Source of the DNA: Isoetes taiwanensis
Taxonomy: Eukaryota; Streptophyta; Lycopodiopsida; Isoetales; Isoetaceae
Direction: 5' to 3'
Assembly: GCA_021234155.1 (NCBI GenBank)
Contig: JAJEKV010000021.1
Span: 13,205,760-13,269,759, forward strand
DNA: 64,000 nt
The number at the start of each line of letters is the position of its first letter. The stretch's first letter is position 1. This document shows, piece by piece, positions 47,951 through 57,707 of the stretch. Both the position numbers and the translations under genes were made by a program. Below the pieces are notes generated by a model. That model ran no database searches, was not told where the DNA came from, and worked only from the letters and a program-made list of their open reading frames with translations.

Positions 47951-48174
47951 GTTTTCCTTGCTTTCTTGCATTATTTATGTTTGTTGGCATGGTTGAGGGG
48001 ACACAAAATATATCAACAAAACATTTATAGTGCAAGAGAATGTTATATTTATATTTTATATTACACTAATACAAGAACTTGCAACTCTCGCTAATCATAC
48101 GTTGATGCCGGTAAGATGGATTATCCTCCAAGAACTTTTTCACTTGGGCTGTTCCCACTGAATGGCCCAAGTTC

Positions 48175-49630
48175 CTAAGGACATTGGCTGGAGATCCACC
48201 CTGTAATGCTCTTGCTAAATCTTCTATTTCTGCGATTGGGAGGTATAAGGCATCGCGGCCGGTCAGCCTTGCCCGCTTTTGTAAGGTATGGGAAGTCGAA
48301 GACGCCGAGTGCTACCGCTCTTTTCACCAGGATTGCATACTCGGTGTTAAGGGGTAGCCGTGCATGCCGGCCGAATCCTGAGAGTGCAATCAGCAGCGAT
48401 ACTCCTTCCTCGCCTCTGGGGGTGAACTTGCGGTGGATAACCGCTATTCTTCCATCCATCAGCAATGGCAGGTAATAGCGTAATGACCTGTCGTTGCGAG
48501 ATGGGTCCTCGGCTACTCGGTATCCAGCTCGGTGTCTGCTTCCGAAATCATCAACCTCTACCGTGGTGAGCTCCCTGTAGTCCTTGACTGTTGCTGAAGC
48601 CCTCCTGAGGTCGAATTCGCCTGTCCTATCCCGGGGAGGTGCTGCGGATGAGCTCTCCGTTAGGATGTTTGAGGTCGCATAGCGGATCCCCATCTGTTCC
48701 TGGAGAGCAAGGAACTCTTCCTCCGTCGGTAGCTTGTTCTCAGCCTTGTCTGCCTCCATGATCTGCCTGATGTTTTTGTAGGCTTGGATGTGGGAGGTAA
48801 ACTCTCCGTGTAAGTGTCGGCTTCCCTTACTTGGAGGGAAAGTCGGACTCTCCTCGGGACGATGAAGTCGCCCAAGTCCGATTCTTCCGGAGTTGGTGCA
48901 GCAACTCTTCAGGCCTACTCCCTTTCCCCGCACTCAGGAGGTTTTGAATGTCGCTTAGGAGTAGAAACTCCTCACCTTCGATTATAATGGGGCTAGGCTT
49001 GTGATGCCTAACCCGAGGGGTGGCGCTGACTTCGAGTCCGCGGCTTCTTTCGGGTCTTGCCACTCCCGCTCTGCTTGACGCTGCTCCTCTGGCTGGGTCG
49101 AGCTCAACATCGTCTTCCTCCTCCTCGGTTCTGTTCATCCGAAGTCTTCTTCCTTCCCTTCCGCTCTGTTCAGTCTTGTGTGAGGAGCCGTTGTTCTCGC
49201 TGCTACGGCTAATGGATCCACGTCCATGGGGAATAGAGGTTTCCCCACGATGTTCTCGGCGACGGTGGGTGAGAAAGATTGCCGGCGGTGTTGAAAAGAA
49301 GTACTTGGTCCCGATGATGATTAGGACCATTGGCTCGGTGTGTGCGGTGCGCTTTGTTTGTGAGGTATTTGGCGATGTTAGGGACATCGTCTAATGTCAC
49401 CTCTTGAGGGACTGTCTAGGAACAAAATATCCTACACAAGGGGGGAGTTGCACTAGCGCTGGTTCTACCCTAGCTTGGAACTCAGTCAAGACTCTACTAT
49501 AAGCTGGGGTCGCGTGCAAGGTTGCTTGGACGTCTACCTCCTTCCTGAAAATCTGGAAGATTTGGTCGACGTCGGCCTCGGAAGATGGCTGGGCTGTACT
49601 ACATCATCTCCGAAATCGAGAAGTTGCCAT
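48175..49630 (-). pseudogene. Accessory ORF2 of the inner chromovirus
   Basis: It starts near ATG 49630 about 115 bp downstream of a TATA box, and changes frame several times. Open segments include SSEADVDQIFQIFRKEVDVQ, VEPALVQLPPCVGYFVPRQS, VTLDDVPNIAKYLTNKA, an acidic region (EEEEDDVELD), EGEEFLLLSDIQNLLSAGKG, TSHIQAYKNIRQIMEADKAE, DRSLRYYLPLLMDGR and HARLPLNTEYAILVKRAV, ending at 48175. It is homologous to ORF2 of the outer element in the EG-E-LLL-DI motif and the C-terminal 52-residue stretch. No known domain is recognised. Confidence 0.6.
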
Positions 49631-49743
49631 TGATTAATTGCAGAAGAGGGTAACAAACGGTTGCAAGAGCGCCTCAGGGAGTTGGGAAATCGGCTAGAAG
49701 GGCAGGAGCAGATTTGTAGGGTGCTATGTGAGAAGTGACGGGT

Positions 49744-49753
49744 CTATTTATAG
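49744..49753 (-). promoter_or_regulatory. TATA box upstream of inner ORF2
   Basis: The minus strand is CTATAAATAG, a consensus plant TATA box, about 115 bp upstream of the ORF2 ATG (49630) and about 190 bp downstream of a hairpin pair. The identical decamer precedes ORF1 at 51703-51712. Confidence 0.7.
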
Positions 49754-49945
49754 AAAAGGGGGAAACCCTAATTTTTTTGGATGACTTGAAAAATTTCCTA
49801 GGATTGGGTAATTCTAACTTATCTGGGGTCAAAATAGGAGTTTGAGGACTATATGAGATGTTTGAACAAGGCTAGATTACCTAAAAGATGCTATGCAGTA
49901 GGTTGAAGGTGACTTTGACAAGTCCTGGTGAAGAATTGGTAAGAG

Positions 49946-50010
49946 GTCTCACAGCTTGCGCCTCGCTTCAAAACTAACTTTTTGTTTTTTGCGGTAGCGA
50001 GCTGTGAGAC
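49946..50010. repeat. Hairpin repeat 1 (GTCTCACAGCT...AGCTGTGAGAC)
   Basis: The 11-base arms GTCTCACAGCT and AGCTGTGAGAC are perfect complements, and GCGCCTCGC against GCGGTAGCG extends the stem imperfectly. The loop is T-rich. Four copies exist, all in the inner element and all upstream of an accessory ORF. Confidence 0.9.
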
Positions 50011-50142
50011 ATCAGTCCCATTTTAATCAAAGATGTCCAACTTGGGTAAACTAATGGTGTAAGGGTGATGGGCTCATCAAATTAGGCAGAATCGACCCCT
50101 TATTTGGTCAATTTGGAGCTGTTTTGGTCAAGTTTGGGCGAG

Positions 50143-50210
50143 GTCTCACAGCTTGCGCCTCGCTTCAATCCTAACTTTTTTTTTTGATTTAGGCGCGAAA
50201 GCTGTGAGAC
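50143..50210. repeat. Hairpin repeat 2
   Basis: Same arms as repeat 1 (GTCTCACAGCTTGCGCCTCG ... GGCGCGAAAGCTGTGAGAC), 197 bp from it. Together they form the pair upstream of ORF2. Confidence 0.9.
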
Positions 50211-50341
50211 ATCATGTCTCTCGGCTCCCCAAATGTCCTATTTCACTTTGAAATAAAAGCTAAAACTTATTAATTTGCTCTAATTACTCAAGTTTATGTC
50301 ATCAAGGTACACAAAATTGCTCTATATTACAAAATTTTTAA

Positions 50342-51600
50342 TTATTTACAACAAAAAGTTTCTAAGGCGTTCTCCCTTAATGCGGTCATAAGACTCATGT
50401 CTTGTCGCATTAAGGTTACCAGCTGGCGTGGATAGTGCAGGCTGTTGAATCTTCAAAATGTTGCACTATCTTTTGCCTCGGCCGCCTCTTGCATTGCCCG
50501 CCAGACGCCTCGTCAAGTGACTCTAAAGTACGTTCTATAGGCTGCATAACTTCACGCACCAACCGAGCGAAGGGGGCCGGGAATTGGGAGACCGAAGCTG
50601 CTATTTGGAAGTGTCTAATCTCCTTAGCGCTCTTCTCTCCACCTCCTTCCTATCCGCTTTCTTCTGGGTGGCGGCTTGGGAACCTTGGGCTTTGGTGGTG
50701 GCGGCCTTAAGGTTTTTGCCGCCGTTGGTCGCCCTCCCTCGATGAACTTAACTCTGTTTTCTTCATAATATTTGTTATAGGCCTCCCATTTCTTCATGTA
50801 GGCCTCGTGCTCTCTCATCTTCCTCTCATAAATCTTTACCCTGTCGGTGACGTAGGCTTCCCGGGCAGGTCGTGGTTGCTTCTTTCTATCCCATGCCGGG
50901 TATTCAGGGGGCTTCTGCACTTGGTCTTGGTGGGGTTGCTTTCGGTGCCGGTGCCGCCGGGTACTTCTGCTTTCGTCGCTGGGTGCTTGGAAGAGCTCCC
51001 ACCTGCAGCGTTAGGGTTGAAGTCTTCATCAGAAGAGTCGTCGGAAGGGTTTGGGGGTTCGTCAGGTTGCCGCTCCTTGATAATAATGTTGGGGTTCGGC
51101 CTCTTCCTTGGCGGGCAGTCCTTTGTTCTCCTTACGCCAGCCACGAACTTCCCTTTCGCTTTCTTCTTTTCTTCTGCTACCTTTTGTTCCTCCTCCTTCC
51201 TTTTCCTCTTTTTGTCTTCCCTTCTCTTACTGCCTTTCGTACTTCACGATGAACCTTCTAAGGTGCGCTACCTCCGTGGCTCGGACACATCACCTGCTCA
51301 TCCTTTCGAGGATTTCCGTGGGTCGCGTCGAATAGTGCGCTTGTTCTGCTCTTTGGATCTCCCGCTCTATTTCTTCGTACACCTCCCTCGTCTCTTCGTC
51401 CATGGAGTTCGGTGATGTGGCCTCGTCCTCCTCCACCTTTGGTTGAAGACATCGATCAAATCGGAGGTGTCTTCCTCTTCGTCCGGCGAGCGACCCCCTC
51501 TTGCGAGCCTCTCACGAAGCATCTTCGAATGATCTACGCCTCGATTGGCTGGTGGTTTCGCGCTGGCGGCGCTTCCTTGCGGTCTGTTTGGTTGGGCCAT
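50342..51600 (-). pseudogene. Accessory ORF1 of the inner chromovirus with divergent C-terminal histone H3 fold
   Basis: ATG 51600 lies about 105 bp downstream of a TATA box. The N-terminus (MAQPNRPQGSAASAKPP) is followed by acidic helices (EETREVYEEIEREIQRAEQA), a basic low-complexity part and a charged helix (RKMREHEAYMKKWEAYNKYY). The last ~85 residues follow histone H3: KEIRHFQ, PAPFARLVREV, MQEAAEA, FEDSTACTIHAS and VTLMRQDMSLM align in order with H3 REIRKYQ, LPFQRLVREI, LQEAAEA, FEDTNLCAIHAK and VTIMPKDIQL. APFARLVRE is nearer the CENH3 form (APFVRLVRE) than canonical H3. At least two frame changes fall inside the fold. ORF length and domain position match the outer element's ORF1, implying common descent. 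Confidence 0.75.
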
Positions 51601-51702
51601 GTTTTTTACGGATCGTCAATCGGATAAAAGCGCCGAAAGATCGCCTAAGTTGGGAAGAGCGGATTTCTAGGGCTTGGACGAAAAAATGAGGGGGTTCTAC
51701 AT

Positions 51703-51712
51703 CTATTTATAG
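51703..51712 (-). promoter_or_regulatory. TATA box upstream of inner ORF1
   Basis: The minus strand is CTATAAATAG, about 105 bp upstream of the ORF1 ATG and about 105 bp downstream of the second hairpin pair. An independent promoter for ORF1 is inferred, separate from the LTR promoter. Confidence 0.7.
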
Positions 51713-51813
51713 CTTGGGGAATTTTAGGTCAAAACTCAAGTTGCTCCGTTTAACATGCTAAGGCACCAACTTATCTAAAACTTATACTTATTTCAGACTT
51801 TTTCTACCTATTG

Positions 51814-51880
51814 GTCTCACAGCTTGCGCCTCGTTCCAATACTAATGTTTAGTTTTGCGACCAGGCGCGAGCTGTGAGAT
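51814..51880. repeat. Hairpin repeat 3
   Basis: GTCTCACAGCTTGCGCCTCG ... CAGGCGCGAGCTGTGAGAT, the same hairpin family, with one mismatch at the last stem base. Confidence 0.85.
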
Positions 51881-52004
51881 CTCATACATTTCTAGGGTTT
51901 TTAGGTAATTAAAACATGCTATTCTAACTAATTCCTACCTTAGAATTAGCCTTACCACATTATTTATCTCAAATTCATCATGTTTTGGTGTTCTTGACTC
52001 GATG

Positions 52005-52070
52005 TCTCATAGCTTGCGCCTCGCTTCAAAACAAAAAGTTAGTTTTGCGACCGGTAGCGATTTGTGAGTT
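52005..52070. repeat. Hairpin repeat 4
   Basis: GTCTCATAGCTTGCGCCTCG ... GGTAGCGATTTGTGAG, the most diverged copy, 191 bp from repeat 3. The pair lies between the 5' LTR and ORF1. Confidence 0.8.
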
Positions 52071-52257
52071 CCACCACTTGGAAAATTTTGGCTCATTCTT
52101 TTTAATCTTGTTAAATTCCAATTCACTTAATTGTTACTAGCTTAGCATAACTACAAAGGTGAGAAAAAATTTTTCCACTTTTCGAGGCTTGAGGATCCTA
52201 TCAAGTTAGTACTCTTTTGGGAACATGGGTGGTGCTTTGCTCTTGGTCTCCAAGAAC

Positions 52258-52271
52258 ATTGCTCGATACCT
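52258..52271 (-). other. Degenerate primer-binding site of the inner chromovirus
   Basis: Next to the 5' LTR the minus strand reads AGGTATCGAGCAATG where TGGTATCAGAGC would be expected. The match to initiator tRNA-Met is recognisable but has a missing base and a substitution, resembling the small-indel pattern seen throughout this element. Confidence 0.55.
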
Positions 52272-52272
52272 T

Positions 52273-53828
52273 TGTGGCGTCCCCTACTCGGTATACGGTG
52301 CACTCACCGGTATACAACAGGAGTTCTTCCCCCACCAGCTCCATCGCGTCACGGGGCCCTCCACATATCTTTGCACCGTAGCGAGTCTCGGTGGGAAGAG
52401 TGAAGGTGTCATTCTACCCGTCTCCCTCAGGGCCTACCTAGCTGCGGAAGCGTAAACATACATGTCAGTAGCACATACATCAACATCCTGTGACCATCTC
52501 GAAGGATGGTCCTCCTCATATCTGCATAGACAAAGATCAGCACATCACATAGGGGATCCTACCCAAGGCTCGAGACTCAAAGGATAGCCCGGCGGCTTGG
52601 GTCTCCGTGAGTTCTTGAGGCGAATTCATGGCAATGGAATTGGCTGGCATAAGAACATGGCATAGGGTTGTCCACTCCATCCGCCCCTCCTGTGCACACT
52701 TTGCAGAGTAGGCTGAAAAGTGTCGGGACCTGACTGTAGCCCGCCGGATGCATAGCCGAAGGGGCTATTCCTGGGTCTCATCCTCCCGGTTCGATGGGGC
52801 GGTAGGGATCACTCCCTCAGAGATCTACATGCTAACTCAAGGTGACTAGAGGGCCCTTTGCCCGTATTATTTGAACCTTTGGAAAGTGTACACCACTTCG
52901 CGGTGTCGAGCCCATGCCTTACCCGCTTTTCGGTGGTAAGCCATTAGACCTAGTCACAATGATCCCGGTAGGCTTTACACACCGGGGGATCGTTCGGGAG
53001 TCGAGAACATGAACCTCCTTCTTAGCCGGTCACGGCCCCTCCACCCACAACCGAGGTGTGGCTCTTGTACCTGAGGGCGAATCTACGGTGTGCTAGAGAG
53101 GCTACTCTAGGAGCATCAACTACAAGCTTTAGGGCCTCTACCCCCCTTCCCAATACAAGGAGTTCACAGAGACACATCATCCAAATACATCACAGAAGAA
53201 CTAAAGAACTAGATCTAATCATAGAGTTAGGTTCTTTAGTTAGTGTCCGAGATCTAAGATCTAGATAGCTACTATGGGCAATTTAATAGTCTAAACCTCT
53301 CGATTCTATGACTAGAAGGCGGTTCAAGCTATTAAATTGACCAAATACCTGATCCTTGAGTGGCTCCTCGACTGAGTTCAACCATCCCTGCTGGTGAGGC
53401 CAATTGTGGGAACCGATGGTGCAATTCGCTTGGGCGGCGTCTGGGAGGCGGTTTTGGCTCCTGGGGCAGCCAAAACTGAGCTCTAAAACCCTAAGGACGA
53501 AAACTAGCAAGCTAGGGTTTTCCTACCCTAAATAGATATGGGGTTTAGGCTAGGGTTTCCAATTACCCAATTTGGCATGTGGGATAATTGGAAAGGCCCC
53601 ACTTGCCTTTAATGGCTAGGTGGCAAAATATGCCAACATGGAAAGGTGTGCCCTCATTAATGTGCACATGTGCACATTAATAATATATGAACACTCCTAG
53701 TAAGTTGCCCCCTAGGGCTACTTACCTGGCTATCCGTTGGCGTACACGTCGGTCGGAGTGGCGTGTATGCGTGGCCAGGCGGCAAAGATACGCGTCCGGA
53801 CCGTATCGTATCGCGGCCGAACGTCACA
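52273..53828 (-). repeat. Inner element 5' LTR
   Basis: Starts TGTGGCGTCCCCTACTCGGT and ends GAACGTCACA, followed by the TTAAA duplication. It pairs with 40673-42235. Confidence 0.9.
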
Positions 53829-53833
53829 TTAAA

Positions 53834-54370
53834 CCCCAGACACACAGGAGAAACAGAAAGAGAGAACACAATCATAATCAAAGTATCCATCATCTAGTAA
53901 CACATAAAAAGAAATTAACCATTCCATCTAATCAGAGAAGGGTTAGCTGAAGCATAGACTATCTAGGGATTAACCGGTCTCTTGGCTAGAGCCATTGTTA
54001 CGAAACACGAAAGGCTTCTATTCTTCAAGTCTGGTTGCAGTAGCTAGTGGCTCCTCCTTCCTCCAACTCTACCCAAATCGATTTGGGGCAGAATTGGGGG
54101 TAGGGCCCCAATTTGCCCTCCAAACTTGGCAAGCTCCCCCTGGCCAATCGATTTGGGCCATGTGGCACTGCCTAGTTGGCTGACTTTTACTAATTAATAA
54201 CCTAATTAGCCTAATTAGGTTATTTACTCACTACTATTTTAGCATAGCTAATAAAAATCCTTTTTAGGTTAGCCCAAGTTATCCCCTATCGACCCATAAG
54301 GGTCTAATTATACCCTAGTGACGTGTCATAGTATGTATACGTATATCATATAAATACATGGAACGTCACA
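53834..54370 (-). repeat. Outer 5' LTR, second part
   Basis: It continues the outer LTR from CCCCAGACACACAGGAG, matching 20530-21020, and ends ATAAATACATGGAACGTCAC-A, followed by AGAGG. Confidence 0.9.
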
Positions 54371-54529
54371 AGAGGTGGCATGAAGGTCCGCTTTTTTGTC
54401 TTCAGAAGATAGACAATAGACGTCATAGCAATGTTCAAATCTACAAATGCAGAACATTGGCATGCAATTTATTTCCAGTCTACCTTTTCGCCTTTGGATC
54501 AAAAAATTTCATTTCAGATTAATCTATTC

Positions 54530-54971
54530 CAGGGATAGGTTCTGTACGTATGAAATCTAAATTATTGACGTATAAAGTTAAAAAATATTTATTTTTTTTT
54601 TGCAAAAACGTATTTTACGTATTTTACTTACGCGGTTTAGAAGGTTTCGCGTACGCGAAATTCAAATTTCAAATTCTTTTTCGAAAAAAAAAAAATTCGC
54701 GTACGCGAAAGAACTTTCGCATACGCGAAACCGTATAAACTGCGTACACAAAATTTTTTTTCGCGTACGCCATTTTTACCCATTTTTACTGTTTCGCATA
54801 CGCGAAAAAACTTTTGCGTACGCGCTTTAGCTCTTTTCGCGTACGCGAAAATCTTCCGACGCTGGAATTGTTTTTGCCATATTTTTTACATATTATACAG
54901 CAAATTTATGCCGTATCATACAAATAATACGTATTGCATATAAAACGTACGGAGTATTGAACCTATCCCTG
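54530..54971. mobile_element. hAT-type MITE, CAGGGATAGGTTC family, copy 2 (442 bp)
   Basis: Termini CAGGGATAGGTTC and GAACCTATCCCTG are perfect 13-bp inverted repeats, flanked by an exact 8-bp duplication ATCTATTC (54522-54529 and 54972-54979). The interior repeats the palindrome TTTCGCGTACGCGAAA and close variants about six times (54647-54850) in both directions, so the element could fold into a multi-hairpin structure. There is no transposase. It is related to 10650-11447. Confidence 0.93.
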
Positions 54972-54999
54972 ATCTATTCTCAAATCTTCCACACCTATG

Positions 55000-57000
55000 T
55001 TTTCGTAAATTGATGTCGGCCTGAGCATGATGCATGGATACATAAGGCTCTTTTGATCCTCTACTGTAGGGAAAAGAACGAGTTGTGCCCAACTATGGCG
55101 GTGCCAGCATAGGGCTCTCATTCGGCTGCATCTTCTGATGAAGCATGCACATGTTCATTACGTATGGTAGAATGTTCCTGAATATGCCTTTGGACATTAT
55201 GCCTAGCCCTGACCCCACCAGCTCAACAAGCCAATGCACTCTCTTTTTTCTAAATAGTTCTTTTTTGCTTAAACATCAATTTATTGTTCTAAAATTTAAA
55301 ATCAAATTTAAGGCAAGACCACACTCTTCTCAAAGTCTATGGAATTATATTCTTTCCTTTTAAAGGAGCACCTTTGATTTGCTTTAGGTATTCATGGGAT
55401 ATCTAGCAAAATAAATGTTGCTCACCAGTGTGGGACACTGGGAAACTTTAGCATCCTACCTATCAAAATTCAAAATTTTTGATAGAGAAATTTTTTTCTA
55501 GGAAGTTTGCGAGTCAAAATATGTGGGGTTCTCTATACTTTTTCATGTAAAACCATATACTCATGCCAACCCTAGCCATTGATTCATGAAATATTCCATG
55601 GCATATGCCAAATCCATAAATTGGGGCCGTCCATCCAAAAAGAAGATGGTGTCAAACTCCATTTCCCATGTCATCATATGATTTTGAGCCAAAGGTGGCC
55701 AAGTCGATGATGCAATCAATAAACAATGCTTATGGCTTACATTACACATTGAATATCATATCTTAATAATAAGCATGAAGAGGAATGTCACTACTCCATC
55801 AAAATAGAAAAATCACAGCTTAATAACAAGCATGAAGAGGAATGTCAACTACTCCATTAAAATTTAACATGGATAAGACCTCAACTTCGTATTACTGGGG
55901 CTACTGCAGCAGAGGAGGAAGCATGGGGATTTGAACCCCCTGCCCAAAAGGCAGTTCCAGAAAACCTCGAAAGAATACTAGTTGAAATGAAACAACAATG
56001 CTCAAGCATCCCTGTGCCAAACCAGACAGCACCTATCGAAGCACGCTCTACAACAGGAGCTCTTCCTGAGACAGCACACTGTACAACAGGAGCTCTTCCT
56101 GAGCCTGGCATGTCTCCAAGAGCATCTAAGCAGGAGAAGGAAGAGGGCTTTAAAAAAAAGGATTAGTCAGGGCAACGAAATCAGATTGAAGAGGTTGGCT
56201 ATGGCAGGAACTCCCACTTCCACACAAAGGCCATACTGCGCTCCCAAAACTTCTTAAAGCTAAACCTGTGCAGAAACAAAAAGGAGAATGCTTGTGAAGA
56301 AAGAAATACAAACTGAAGTCTTATTTTTTGCCTATGGCAGAAACCGAAGGTGTTTTTGGCTATGGCGGAAGGAAAATTCCAAAATCTCCCTTTTTCAACA
56401 AGAAGAACTGCAGATGCCATAGCCTGGCTCCAGATTCGGGCTCCTGCATGCCGCCTAGAAACTTAAAAAAAAATTGACCACAACACATTAGAAAACTCAA
56501 ACCAATCCACGCGCCCACGACGACATCGCCACAACAACACCTCTAAAAATGAGCATCCCTCGACCTGAGCGGACCAACCATAGCCCTCCCAAACTCCTAT
56601 TTCTGACGTCAGAATAATACCTTTTGCCCATACAAATACCTCCCAAAACCTTCGGAAATCTTATGTTATTCCAACCCCAACAACAATTGCCCAACATAAT
56701 TTACGTAAAATCTAGGTGTTCTTAGATCCCTTCTAGCTAACTTAGGTTATACAGGAAATATACTTCTTAGGATTTTAGAGTTTGTCCCACACTCGGGTCA
56801 GGCTAGCTTTAGAAATTTGATCATTACAACTTGAAGCGTGCCTAGCAACTCTTGGGATATTGCAATTAAATGCCCCCCCCCTTTTTTTTCCGCTTCTCTA
56901 AAAACATGTGCAATAAGGTTCGCAAATTATCTCTTGCTATGATTTTGTGAATGGATTAGCGGAAAATAGGGGTTAGGGTTTTTCGAATTATTTTGGACCT
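55000..57000. other. Intergenic DNA with unrecognised reading frames
   Basis: A plus-strand frame at 55887-56166 without a start codon (AEEEAWGFEPPAQKAVPENL ... TTGALPETAHC) contains a duplicated ACAACAGGAGCTCTTCCTGAG. No family is recognised. The rest shows no gene. Confidence 0.4.
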
Positions 57001-57309
57001 TGGTTAATTTTACAGATTTGTGGCGGCCGCCGTCCGAGCATGGTGGGCGGTTGATCCTCGCCCCATGTGCTAGGGGAGATAGGCGATGAGCTGATGCAGA
57101 TGAGGCTGGGAGGCCGTCGCTTGGAGTCACATATCCAGACATATAATCTTGTTCTTGTCGCTGTTGGAGCTCCCGTAGAACTTGTAGCATTCCTTAAATT
57201 GATTCCCCTCCTTCTCCGTTGCCCCTGCTTCTACTTCTGCTGCCGCTGCCCGCTTGGTGTCGCTTGGGCGGCGTAAAATAGCAGGTAGAGATAGGCTCTG
57301 GAATTGTGG

Positions 57310-57416
57310 CTACTCAGTTTCTAGCTATGGTACTCCAGCTACAGCTACTCGGTTTCTAGCTATGGCTATTCCGGCTATGGGTACTCATTTTCCAGCTATG
57401 GCTATGGTTTCCAGGG
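57310..57416. repeat. Minisatellite of AGCTATGGCTA / AGCTAC units
   Basis: Imperfect units such as TTCTAGCTATGGCTATTCCGG and TTCCAGCTATGGCTATGG follow one another. One frame would encode a Gly-Tyr-Ser-rich repeat (YSSYSYSVSSYGYSGYGYS), but it begins with a stop and no gene structure is supported. Confidence 0.6.
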
Positions 57417-57707
57417 ATTGTTGCTGGCGATGGGGCTCAGGATAGATATGACTCTACAAGATAAGCCAGGACTACCTCTTGTGTTGGAGTTTTTCTTCTC
57501 CCAAATTTGGGAACAAATTTGCAGTTCTTCTTTCGACCAAATTTGTTCAAGCAAAAACTTTTTGCTGAATTGCAGTGCTCTTTGTGCTGAATTGTTGAAA
57601 TTGCAGTACTCTAAGTTCTTATTATCTGTTCTTCAGTCTTTTTTGTTCTTATCTCTCTTTTGTGAATGCAATGGTGTTCGTGCATTTTTTATGCGTATAG
57701 ATTAAAG

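Larger units (their letters stand above)
40673..53828 (-). mobile_element. Inner Ty3/Gypsy chromovirus, complete, inserted in the outer 5' LTR
   Basis: LTRs lie at 40673-42235 and 52273-53828 (about 1.56 kb each, TGTG(A/G)CGTCCCC...GAACGTCACA). The target-site duplication TTAAA is exact (40668-40672 and 53829-53833). The uninterrupted site is visible in the outer 3' LTR near 20528 (CCCTTAACCCCAG). The coding strand is minus, with a polypurine tract at 42236-42249. The length is 13,156 bp, long for a chromovirus because of two accessory ORFs (48175-51600). The exact duplication says the insertion is younger than the outer element, yet the coding regions contain many small indels. Confidence 0.92.
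19532..54370 (-). mobile_element. Outer Ty3/Gypsy chromovirus (nested complex)
   Basis: The element is on the minus strand, with 3' LTR pieces 19532-21020 and 29983-30015, internal region 30016-39672, and 5' LTR pieces 39673-40672 and 53834-54370. LTR ends are TGTGAC...GTCACA. The right flank AGAGG (54371-54375) and left flank AGACG (19527-19531) match at four of five bases, as expected of a mutated 5-bp duplication. A 12-base initiator tRNA-Met primer site adjoins the 5' LTR and a polypurine tract the 3' LTR. Without insertions it is about 12.7 kb. The 3' LTR holds an 8.96-kb insertion and the 5' LTR a complete second chromovirus. Stops, frameshifts and a mutated RT active site make it inactive. 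Confidence 0.8.

Noticed and set aside
49946-52070. Regularly spaced hairpins as a CRISPR array
   Set aside because: Only four copies in two pairs, long unequal spacing, and a plant retrotransposon context.
29983-54370. Outer chromovirus as an element bounded only by 29983 and 54370 with a very short 3' LTR
   Set aside because: The rest of the 3' LTR is found at 19532-21020, and flanking bases there match the right flank.
55905-55945. GGGGATTTGAACCCC, which in reverse complement resembles a tRNA T arm
   Set aside because: No acceptor stem pairing, D arm or anticodon arm can be built around it, so it is not a tRNA gene; at most a SINE remnant.
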